DNA of 12,596 bases from Palsa-1447 sp964414785 (GTDB taxonomy: Bacteria > Verrucomicrobiota > Verrucomicrobiia > Opitutales > Opitutaceae). Below the pieces are notes generated by a model that saw only the letters and a program-made list of their open reading frames with translations, was not told the origin of the DNA and ran no database searches. A program made the translations under genes and the position numbers. Where the stretch lies: positions 1 to 12,596 of the forward strand of contig CAYPXZ010000066.1 of the NCBI GenBank assembly GCA_964414785.1. Reading direction: 5' to 3'. Of the stretch, positions 7,042 to 12,596 are shown piece after piece (the first letter of the stretch is position 1; every line of letters starts with the position of its first letter).

Positions 7042-8631
7042 ATGACTTCACCGCGCAAGCCCGTATTGCTCATCATCCGCGACGGCTGGGGAAAAAACCC
7101 CCACCCGGAGCAGAATTCCACCAACGCGACCCACCTGGCGAAGAAGCCCTGCGACGACATGCTTCACGCCCGGTACCCGTTCACCCTCGTGCGGGCGAGC
7201 GGCCTCGACGTCGGGCTGCCCGACGGGGTCATGGGCAACAGCGAGGTCGGCCACGAGAACATCGGGGCGGGCCGCGTCGTGAACCAGGAGCTGGTCAGGA
7301 TCAACAAGCTCTTCACCGACGGGATGCTGGCGACAAACGCGGTGTGGCGCGGCGCCGTTGAGCGCGTCCGCACACGCAAGTCTAACCTCCACCTGATGGG
7401 CATCGTCTCCGATGCCGGCGTCCACGGAATGCTGGAGCACCTCTATGGCATCCTGGCCCAGGCCAAGGCGGAAGGTCTGGCCCCCGACAAGGTCTTCATC
7501 CACGCCTTCACGGACGGCCGCGACACGCCGCCCTCGAGCGGCATCGGCTACGTCAGGCAGGTCGACGCGAAGTGCCGCGAGATCGGGATCGGCAGGATCG
7601 CCTCCGTGTGCGGGCGATTCTGGGCCATGGACCGCGACAACCGGTGGGAGAGGGTGTCCCGGGCCTACGGCCTGCTCACGGGCAGGAAGGTCGAGGCCAC
7701 GGCCCCGAGCGCAGAGGCCGCCATCCAGGCCTACTACGACAAGCCGCTGAGCGCGACCCAGGCCGGGGACGAGTTCGTGACGCCGACGGCGATCGTCGGC
7801 AAGGACGGCAAGCCCCTTGCGGCCATCTCCGACGGCGACGCCGTTATCTTCTACAATTACCGCGGCGACCGCCCCCGCGAGATCACCAAGGCGTTCGTCA
7901 TCGACGGGTTCAAGGAGTTCGACCGCGGCCCCAAGCTCGACCTGTACTACGCCACGATGACCGAGTACGAGACGGGCCTGCCGGTCCACGTCATCCTGCC
8001 AAAGCCCGAGAAACTGAAGAACATCCTGGGCGAGGTCGTATCCCGGCTGGGCCTGGCCCAGTTCCGCTGCGCGGAGACGGAGAAGAACCCCCATGTGACC
8101 TTCTTCTTCAACAACTACAGGAAGGATCCCTTCCCGGGCGAGGACCGCGCGTGCCCCCCGAGCCCGAAGGTGGCCACCTACGACATGAAGCCCGAGATGT
8201 CCGCGCTCGAGGTCACTGCGGCCGCCAAGGCGGCGATCCTCTCGGGGAAGTACGCCCTGATCGTGGTCAACTTCGCCAACCCCGACATGGTGGGCCACAC
8301 CGGCTCCCTCCCGGCCGCGATCAAGGCGGTGGAGACGACCGACCGGGCGGTCGGCGAGCTTCTCGAGGCCCTGGGCACGATGGGGGGCAGCGCCGTGATC
8401 GGCGCCGACCACGGCAACTGCGAGCAGATGTGGGACACCGTGAACAACATCCCCCACACCTCCCACACGCTCAACCTGGTCGAGTTCTTCGTGGTCGGTG
8501 ACAAGTTCTCGGCCGGCAAGACCCTGATGCGCCAGGGCGGGCGCCTTGCCGACGTGGCCCCGACCGTCCTTTACCTCATGGGCATCCCCAAGCCCTCGGA
8601 GATGACCGGGGAGTCCCTCGTCCTCGACTGA
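7042..8631 (+). CDS. gpmI: 2,3-bisphosphoglycerate-independent phosphoglycerate mutase
   Basis: A 529-residue cytosolic enzyme interconverting 3- and 2-phosphoglycerate in glycolysis and gluconeogenesis through a phosphoserine intermediate with manganese. Family motifs in order: IIRDGWG with D14, the catalytic serine S67 in GNSEVGHENIGAGR, VSDAGVHG with H128, FTDGRDTPP (156-164), MDRDNRW (196-202), NYRGDRPRE (272-280), ETEKNPHVTFFFN (345-357), PFPGEDR (363-369), NPDMVGHTG with D415 and H419, GADHGNCEQM with D456 and H457, and HTSHT with H475. All expected metal and active-site residues appear present, and length is normal. The ATG at 7042 was chosen because the family begins just before this point and the promoter -10 box lies at 7023-7028; the open frame reaching 6973 would start upstream of that promoter. 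There is no spaced Shine-Dalgarno. The gene is probably transcribed alone, because an inverted repeat follows its stop. Confidence 0.95.
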   Translation: MTSPRKPVLLIIRDGWGKNPHPEQNSTNATHLAKKPCDDMLHARYPFTLVRASGLDVGLPDGVMGNSEVGHENIGAGRVVNQELVRINKLFTDGMLATNAVWRGAVERVRTRKSNLHLMGIVSDAGVHGMLEHLYGILAQAKAEGLAPDKVFIHAFTDGRDTPPSSGIGYVRQVDAKCREIGIGRIASVCGRFWAMDRDNRWERVSRAYGLLTGRKVEATAPSAEAAIQAYYDKPLSATQAGDEFVTPTAIVGKDGKPLAAISDGDAVIFYNYRGDRPREITKAFVIDGFKEFDRGPKLDLYYATMTEYETGLPVHVILPKPEKLKNILGEVVSRLGLAQFRCAETEKNPHVTFFFNNYRKDPFPGEDRACPPSPKVATYDMKPEMSALEVTAAAKAAILSGKYALIVVNFANPDMVGHTGSLPAAIKAVETTDRAVGELLEALGTMGGSAVIGADHGNCEQMWDTVNNIPHTSHTLNLVEFFVVGDKFSAGKTLMRQGGRLADVAPTVLYLMGIPKPSEMTGESLVLD

Positions 8632-8673
8632 GGGCCCGGTTGCCCAAAATTCGGGTTGCTCCCGCGGGCCCTC
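8630..8673 (+). terminator. Compound inverted repeat after gpmI, possible terminator
   Basis: GAGGGCCCG (8630-8638) and its exact complement CGGGCCCTC (8665-8673) form a nine-base-pair GC-rich stem that begins inside the gpmI TGA stop. The 26-base loop contains a smaller CCC/GGG hairpin (8643-8645 with 8653-8655). The tail after the stem, GGCGGCTTTCTCTC, has only a weak T tract. It could therefore be a poor intrinsic terminator, an mRNA 3'-end stabiliser or an attenuation-type structure ahead of aspS. The hairpin is seen directly; its function is inferred. Confidence 0.45.
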
Positions 8674-8711
8674 GGCGGCTTTCTCTCACATTTGCACGCT
8701 AAAGAGAGCCC

Positions 8712-10511
8712 ATGAAACGAACCCACCATTGCGCCCAGTTGAAGGAGACCGACATCGGCTCCGAAGTGTCCCTGTCCGGGTGGGTCGACTCGATCCGCGA
8801 CCACGGCGGGATCATCTTCATCGACCTGCGCGACCGCAAGGGCGTGACCCAGGTGATGTTCGACCCGGCCGGCACCCCCGAGGTGAGCGCGCGGGCGGCC
8901 CAGCTCAGGCCCGAGTCCGTCATCAGCGTCGCGGGCAAGGTCGTCCCGCGCCCCGAGGGCACGGTCAACGCGTCCCTTCCGACCGGCACGGTCGAGGTCG
9001 AGGCCACGGTCCTCGAACTCCTGAACCACTCGGAGACGCCCCCGTTCCCGCTCGATGACGCCGGCGGGGACAAGGTCAACGAGGACCTGCGCCTGACCTA
9101 CCGCTACCTGGACCTTCGCAGGCCGAAGATGCGCCGCAACCTCCAGGTCAGGCACCGGGCGACGAAGTCGATCCGCGACTATTTCGACTCGCAGGACTTC
9201 ATCGAGGTGGAGACGCCGGCGCTGTTCAAGAGCACTCCCGAGGGCGCCCGGGAATACCTTGTCCCCTCGAGGATCCACGCCGGGCAGTTCTACGCGCTCT
9301 CGCAGTCGCCCCAGCAGTTCAAGCAGATCCTCATGGTGGCGGGGGTGGAGAAGTATTTCCAGATTGCGCGCTGCTTCCGGGACGAGGACCTGCGGGCCGA
9401 CCGCCAGATGGAGTTCACCCAGGTGGACGTCGAGGCCTCGTTCGTCGACCGCGAGGACATCTACACGCTCTTCGAGGGCATGCTCAAGAAGGTCTGGAAG
9501 GACGTCCTCGGCACCGACATCCCGACCCCCTTCCCGAGGATGCAGTTCTCCGAGGCCATGAACCGGTACGGCGTGGACAAGCCCGACGTCCGGTTCGGCC
9601 TCGAGCTCAAGGACTTCTCGGAGACGTTCAAGGCCTCCACGTTCAAGGTCTTCCAGGGCACCGTGGCCTCGGGCGGCGCCGTCAAGGCGCTCAACGCCAA
9701 GGGGCTCGCCGACATGACCCAGGGTGAGCTCAAGTCCCTGGAGGAGGTGGCGAAGAGCCTAGGGGCCAAGGGCCTCGCTTTCATCAAGGTCGAGGGCGGC
9801 GAATGGAAGTCGCCGATCGTGAAGTTCTTCTCCGACGCGGAGAAGGCCGTCCTCTCGAGCGAGCTCGGGGTCGCCGACGGCGACATGATCTTCTTCGCCG
9901 CGGCCCCCTGGGAGAAGGCCTGCGCGATCCTGGGCCGGATCCGCCTCGAGGCGGCGGCGCTTCTGCAAAAACGAGGGAAGCTCGAGGTGAGGCCGGACGA
10001 CTGGAAGTTCCTCTGGGTCGTCGATTTCCCGCTGATGACCTATGACGAGGACCAGAAGTCCTATGTCGCGACCCACCATCCCTTCACCGCGCCGGTCGCG
10101 GAGGATGCGGCCCTGATCGACACGAACCCGAAGGCGGTCCGGGGCCAGCACTACGACATCGTCCTGAATGGGATGGAGCTGGGGGGCGGCTCGATCCGCA
10201 TCCACCAGCCGGCGCTCCAGAAGAAGATCTTCGAGGACGTGCTCAAGATCCCCGCGGACGTCGTGGAGAGCCGCTTCGGCTACATGCTCCGGGCGTTCAC
10301 GTACGGGGCCCCGCCCCACGGGGGCATCGCCTTCGGCCTGGACCGCATCGCGGCGCTGCTTTGCGGCACGAACAGCATTCGCGACGTGATCGCGTTCCCG
10401 AAGACCCAGAAGGGCCAGGACCTCATGGCGGGAAGCCCCACCACGGTGACCCCGCGCCAGCTCAAGGAGCTCCACATCGCCACCGTGGCGGTCGAGCCCC
10501 CCTTGGCATAG
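8712..10511 (+). CDS. aspS: Aspartyl-tRNA synthetase, probably non-discriminating (Asp/Asn)
   Basis: A 599-residue bacterial-type class II synthetase attaching Asp to tRNA. The N-terminal anticodon-binding OB domain is about residues 1-105 (LSGWVDSIRDHGGIIFIDLR, 21-40). Catalytic motifs: motif 1 region ending ETPALFKSTPEGAREYLVPS (167-186), QSPQQFKQ (198-205), motif 2 CFRDEDLRADRQMEFTQVD (221-239), and motif 3 GIAFGLDRIAALL (538-550). The bacterial GAD-type insertion lies at about 300-420 and contains GAKGLAFIKV (351-360). His31 in RDHGG and Gly83 in RPEG match the residues linked to non-discriminating AspRS in Pseudomonas aeruginosa, whereas E. coli has Leu and Lys there. I therefore predict that it also makes Asp-tRNA(Asn), for a GatCAB amidotransferase to convert. 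AAAGAG lies five bases before the ATG. No clear promoter is visible in the 80-base gap after gpmI. Function is near certain; specificity is inferred. Confidence 0.95.
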   Translation: MKRTHHCAQLKETDIGSEVSLSGWVDSIRDHGGIIFIDLRDRKGVTQVMFDPAGTPEVSARAAQLRPESVISVAGKVVPRPEGTVNASLPTGTVEVEATVLELLNHSETPPFPLDDAGGDKVNEDLRLTYRYLDLRRPKMRRNLQVRHRATKSIRDYFDSQDFIEVETPALFKSTPEGAREYLVPSRIHAGQFYALSQSPQQFKQILMVAGVEKYFQIARCFRDEDLRADRQMEFTQVDVEASFVDREDIYTLFEGMLKKVWKDVLGTDIPTPFPRMQFSEAMNRYGVDKPDVRFGLELKDFSETFKASTFKVFQGTVASGGAVKALNAKGLADMTQGELKSLEEVAKSLGAKGLAFIKVEGGEWKSPIVKFFSDAEKAVLSSELGVADGDMIFFAAAPWEKACAILGRIRLEAAALLQKRGKLEVRPDDWKFLWVVDFPLMTYDEDQKSYVATHHPFTAPVAEDAALIDTNPKAVRGQHYDIVLNGMELGGGSIRIHQPALQKKIFEDVLKIPADVVESRFGYMLRAFTYGAPPHGGIAFGLDRIAALLCGTNSIRDVIAFPKTQKGQDLMAGSPTTVTPRQLKELHIATVAVEPPLA

Positions 10512-10519
10512 TGCGTGCT
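10504..10519 (+). promoter_or_regulatory. Sigma-54-type -24/-12 promoter candidate for glnB
   Basis: TGGCATAGTGCGTGCT matches the sigma-54 consensus (TGGCAC, R, four free bases, TTGCW) at 10 of 12 informative positions. It has the near-invariant GG (10505-10506) and GC (10517-10518) exactly 10 bases apart. It overlaps the aspS TAG stop. The predicted start of transcription is about 10530, giving glnB a leader of about 124 bases. Sigma-54/NtrC control of P-II genes is well known in other bacteria. I found no NtrC-like enhancer palindrome in the upstream end of aspS. A site of this quality could occur by chance about once in a window this size, so its placement is the main argument. Confidence 0.45.
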
Positions 10520-10562
10520 TAAATGGTCGCATGGCTACGAGATAAGCCTCAGTCTGCCCGGG

Positions 10563-10590
10563 AAGCACCTGCCGCAGGAACCCCGTGCTT
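10563..10590 (+). other. Stem-loop in the glnB leader
   Basis: AAGCAC (10563-10568) pairs with GTGCTT (10585-10590), and within the loop CCTG pairs with CAGG (10568-10578 region, CCTGCCGCAGG). No T-run follows, so it is not a standard intrinsic terminator for aspS. If glnB is transcribed from the element at 10504-10519, this hairpin lies in its untranslated leader. Its role is unknown, and the stem is short enough to be fortuitous. Confidence 0.3.
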
Positions 10591-10653
10591 GCGCGATTCT
10601 CCGAGCATCCTTACTCTCCGTACGTCGATCCGGTATTTCCAATCCCCACCTGA

Positions 10654-10992
10654 ATGAAACTCATCATTGCCATCATAAAGCCGTTCAAACTCGAAGAGGT
10701 CAAAGAGGCTCTGGCCGAGGCCGGAATCGAGGGAATGACCGTCACCGAAGTCAAGGGCTTCGGGCGCCAAAAGGGCCACACGGAGATTTACCGCGGCAGC
10801 GAGTACACCGTTGATTTCCTACCGAAGGTCAAAGTTGAGATCGCCGTGTCGGACGACATGGCCGGCAAGGCGGTCGACGCGATCGTCAGGTCCGCCAAGA
10901 CCGGCAAGATCGGAGACGGCAAGGTGTTCCTGGTCCCGCTCGAGGAAGTGATCCGCATCCGCACCGACGAGCGCGGCGAGGCCGCCGTCTAG
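10654..10992 (+). CDS. glnB: Nitrogen regulatory protein P-II
   Basis: A 112-residue P-II signal protein, the length of E. coli GlnB and close to it in sequence. The trimer binds ATP/ADP and 2-oxoglutarate and reports nitrogen and energy state to targets such as glutamine synthetase adenylyltransferase, NtrB-like kinases or ammonium channels. The T-loop is complete, with VKGFGRQKGHTEIYRGSEY (33-51) ending in Tyr51, the uridylylation site of the family. The B-loop TGKIGDGKVF (83-92) and the C-terminal VIRIRT (99-104) are also present. GlnB and GlnK cannot be separated with certainty, and no amtB or glnA is adjacent. The ATG has no Shine-Dalgarno; the preceding CCCACCTGA is even anti-Shine-Dalgarno-like. 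Regulation by sigma-54 is suggested by the element at the aspS stop. The stop codon is shared in CTAG with the convergent thrS, leaving no room for a terminator between them. Confidence 0.95.
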   Translation: MKLIIAIIKPFKLEEVKEALAEAGIEGMTVTEVKGFGRQKGHTEIYRGSEYTVDFLPKVKVEIAVSDDMAGKAVDAIVRSAKTGKIGDGKVFLVPLEEVIRIRTDERGEAAV

Positions 10993-12596
10993 GCCGGCCT
11001 CTTCTTCTCGGAGAGGGACCTCAGGCGGACCTCCTCCTGGACCTTTGCGACGAACTGGTCGACAGGCGCGACCCCCTCGTCGCCCTTGGCGCGGCTGCGG
11101 ACGCTGACGGACCTGGCCTCGGCCTCCTTCGCCCCGAGGACGAGCGTATAGGGGACCTTGTCGATCTCGGCCCTGCGCACCTTGGCGCCCAGCTTGTCGT
11201 TGTGCTCGTCGATCGAGGCGCGGATGCCCGCGGCCCTGAGCTGCGAGAGGACCTCGCGCCCGTAGTCCAGGGTCTTCTCGCTGATGGGGACGAGGCGCAC
11301 CTGCTCGGGCGACAGCCAGACGGGGAAATCCCCGCCGAAATGCTCGATCAGGACGCCGCAGAACCGCTCCATGGAGCCGAAGGGCGCCCTGTGGATCATC
11401 ACCGGCCTGTGCGGCTGGTTGTCCGCCCCGCTGTAGGTCAGGTCGAAGCGGATCGGCAGGTTGTAGTCCACCTGCACGGTCCCCAGCTGCCACTCGCGCC
11501 CGATCACGTCCTTGACGACGAAGTCGATCTTGGGCCCGTAGAACGCGGCCTCACCGGGCTCCTCCGTGAAGGCGACCCCGAGGGTCTTCGCGGCCTCGCG
11601 GCACGCCGCCTCGGCCTTGTCCCAGTTCTCCTTCGCCCCCGTGTACTTGTTTGAGTCCGGGTCGCGAAGCCCCACGCGCACGCGGTAGTCGCTCATGCCG
11701 AGGGTCGTCAGGACGATCTTCACGAGCGAGAGGCACCCGAGGAGCTCGCCCGCCACCTGGTCCTCGGTGCAGAAGAGGTGGGCGTCGTCCTGCGTGAACC
11801 CGCGAACGCGCGTCATCCCGTTGAGCTCGCCGGACTGCTCCCAGCGGTACACGGTGCCGAATTCCGCGAGGCGCACGGGCAGGTCGCGGTAGGAGTGGGG
11901 CTGGGACGAGAAGATCTTGATGTGATGAGGGCAGTTCATCGGCTTCAGCATGAAGCCGTCGAGGAGCTGATCGTCGGGCTTCACGCGGTCGGGCGTGATG
12001 GTCTCGATCCCCGTGCGGGCGTTGACCTGGGCCGCCAGGTGCGACGACACGGCGTCAAGGCGGGCGACCATCTCGGCGCACGAGCACCCCTCGCGCAGGA
12101 TCTTCGCCAGGGACTCGTTCTCCACGACCGGCGTGAACTGCGACTCCTTGTAATAGGGGAAGTGGCCCGAGATCTTGTAGAGTTCCAACTTGCCGATGTG
12201 GGGGGTGAAGACCTGCGAATACCCCTGCTTGCGCAGCTCCTCGCTGATGAAGGTCTGGAGCTCCTGGCGTATGATGGAGCCGTTGGGGGTCCACAGGATG
12301 AGGCCCTGGCCGACGTCCTCGTCGATGACGAAGAGCCTCAGGTCCTTGCCGAGCTTGCGGTGGTCGCGGTGCCTCGCCTGCTCGACCTGCTCCATGTAGT
12401 TGGCGAGCTCCTCCTTGGTCGCGAACGCCGTGCCGTAGATACGCTGCAGCTGCTTGTTCTTCTCGCTGCCCCGGTGGTAGGCCCCGGCGATCGAGAGCAG
12501 CTTGAAGGCCTTCACCTTGGAGCTGTAGCGCACGTGCGTGCCCGCGCACAGGTCCATGAACTCGCCGTTCTGGTAGAACGAGATCTTCTCGCCCTC
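10989..12596 (-). CDS. thrS: Threonyl-tRNA synthetase, 5' end cut by window edge
   Basis: The last 535 codons of a class II synthetase that charges tRNA(Thr). The apparent ATG at 12555-12557 is internal: thirteen in-frame codons continue to the window end, and FMDLCAGTHV is the editing-domain Cys/His motif (DLCRGPHV in most bacteria). The missing part is the TGS domain and most of the editing domain. Numbering from that internal Met: RGSEKNKQLQRIYGTAF (29-45), a catalytic core with KPMNCPHH (205-212, zinc ligand C209), RVRGFTQDDAHLFC (250-263, motif 2 region, H260), FYGPKIDF (339-346), HRAPFGSMERF (389-399, H389, motif 3 region), and the anticodon-binding domain about 419-515. Between QFTP (140-143) and LKPMNC there are 60 residues where E. 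coli has about eight, giving an insertion of about 50 that includes CSC (158-160). The frame is intact, so this is not an assembly break. It ends in the CTAG shared with glnB. Confidence 0.95.
   Translation of the reverse strand, partial: EGEKISFYQNGEFMDLCAGTHVRYSSKVKAFKLLSIAGAYHRGSEKNKQLQRIYGTAFATKEELANYMEQVEQARHRDHRKLGKDLRLFVIDEDVGQGLILWTPNGSIIRQELQTFISEELRKQGYSQVFTPHIGKLELYKISGHFPYYKESQFTPVVENESLAKILREGCSCAEMVARLDAVSSHLAAQVNARTGIETITPDRVKPDDQLLDGFMLKPMNCPHHIKIFSSQPHSYRDLPVRLAEFGTVYRWEQSGELNGMTRVRGFTQDDAHLFCTEDQVAGELLGCLSLVKIVLTTLGMSDYRVRVGLRDPDSNKYTGAKENWDKAEAACREAAKTLGVAFTEEPGEAAFYGPKIDFVVKDVIGREWQLGTVQVDYNLPIRFDLTYSGADNQPHRPVMIHRAPFGSMERFCGVLIEHFGGDFPVWLSPEQVRLVPISEKTLDYGREVLSQLRAAGIRASIDEHNDKLGAKVRRAEIDKVPYTLVLGAKEAEARSVSVRSRAKGDEGVAPVDQFVAKVQEEVRLRSLSEKKRPA

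Noticed and set aside
6932..7051. Longer form of the 105-residue protein starting at 7051
   Set aside because: It would overlap the gpmI promoter and start codon and lacks the strong AAAGGA site that serves the ATG at 6931.
7048..8466. A 472-codon open frame on the minus strand opposite gpmI
   Set aside because: It is complementary to a complete phosphoglycerate mutase and is low in complexity (Val/Gly/Asp/Arg), with no recognisable domain. It is a composition artefact.
10563..10590. Hairpin after aspS as an intrinsic terminator
   Set aside because: No T-run follows the stem, so it is listed only as a leader stem-loop.
10589..10617. TTGCGC and TACTCT as a sigma-70 promoter for glnB
   Set aside because: The spacing is 17 but the -10 box matches only three of six positions. 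The sigma-54-like element is the better candidate.
12555..12557. ATG as the start of thrS
   Set aside because: It sits inside the editing-domain motif. In-frame codons matching ThrRS continue to the window edge, so the true start is beyond the right end.
1..12596. Defence island, mobile element, CRISPR or other exotic system
   Set aside because: Apart from one small unknown protein, all genes fall into known families. There are no transposase, integrase, toxin-antitoxin or nuclease-effector genes and no repeat arrays.

Overview
The window is strongly GC-rich, densely coded bacterial DNA of housekeeping character. Nine complete genes and two genes cut by the window edges fill almost all of it. 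I see no rRNA, tRNA, CRISPR array, insertion sequence, phage gene or origin. A Gram-negative host is suggested by a GmhA-type heptose isomerase (lipopolysaccharide core). The style of the HemH, GpmI, AspRS and ThrRS proteins reminds me of Verrucomicrobiota, class Opitutae. That placement is an impression from family knowledge and was not tested by a search. Arginine AGG codons are common throughout, and no gene stands out as foreign.

Left part (1-2825): a truncated gmhA on the minus strand lies head to head with a plus-strand cluster recF - TSUP membrane exporter - ruvC. The exporter starts with TTG inside the recF stop, behind a good GGAGG site, and ruvC follows after 24 bases. Two recombination proteins, RecF (gap loading and repair) and RuvC (Holliday junction cleavage), therefore look co-transcribed with an anion-exporter-type membrane protein between them.

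Middle (2839-6931): a minus-strand cluster reads, in transcription order, a 105-residue unknown protein, hemH (ferrochelatase, last step of protoheme synthesis) and a 903-residue soluble multi-PAS hybrid histidine kinase. The kinase starts with GTG overlapping the hemH stop (GTGA), so its translation is probably coupled to that of ferrochelatase. This cluster diverges from gpmI (phosphoglycerate mutase) across about 110 bases that carry a good housekeeping promoter for gpmI with a very short leader.

Right part (7042-12596): gpmI, aspS and glnB run on the plus strand, and thrS comes in from the right edge on the minus strand. A compound inverted repeat separates gpmI and aspS. AspRS has the His31/Gly83 pair associated with the non-discriminating enzyme, which predicts indirect Asn-tRNA synthesis. 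A sigma-54-like -24/-12 element overlaps the aspS stop and points at glnB, the P-II nitrogen regulator. glnB and thrS converge and share one CTAG as the stop of both genes. ThrRS has an insertion of about 50 residues just before its first zinc ligand.

I did not find an exotic defence or mobile system. The points worth following up are the hemH-kinase coupling, the small unknown protein, the ThrRS insertion, the predicted AspRS specificity and the glnB promoter.
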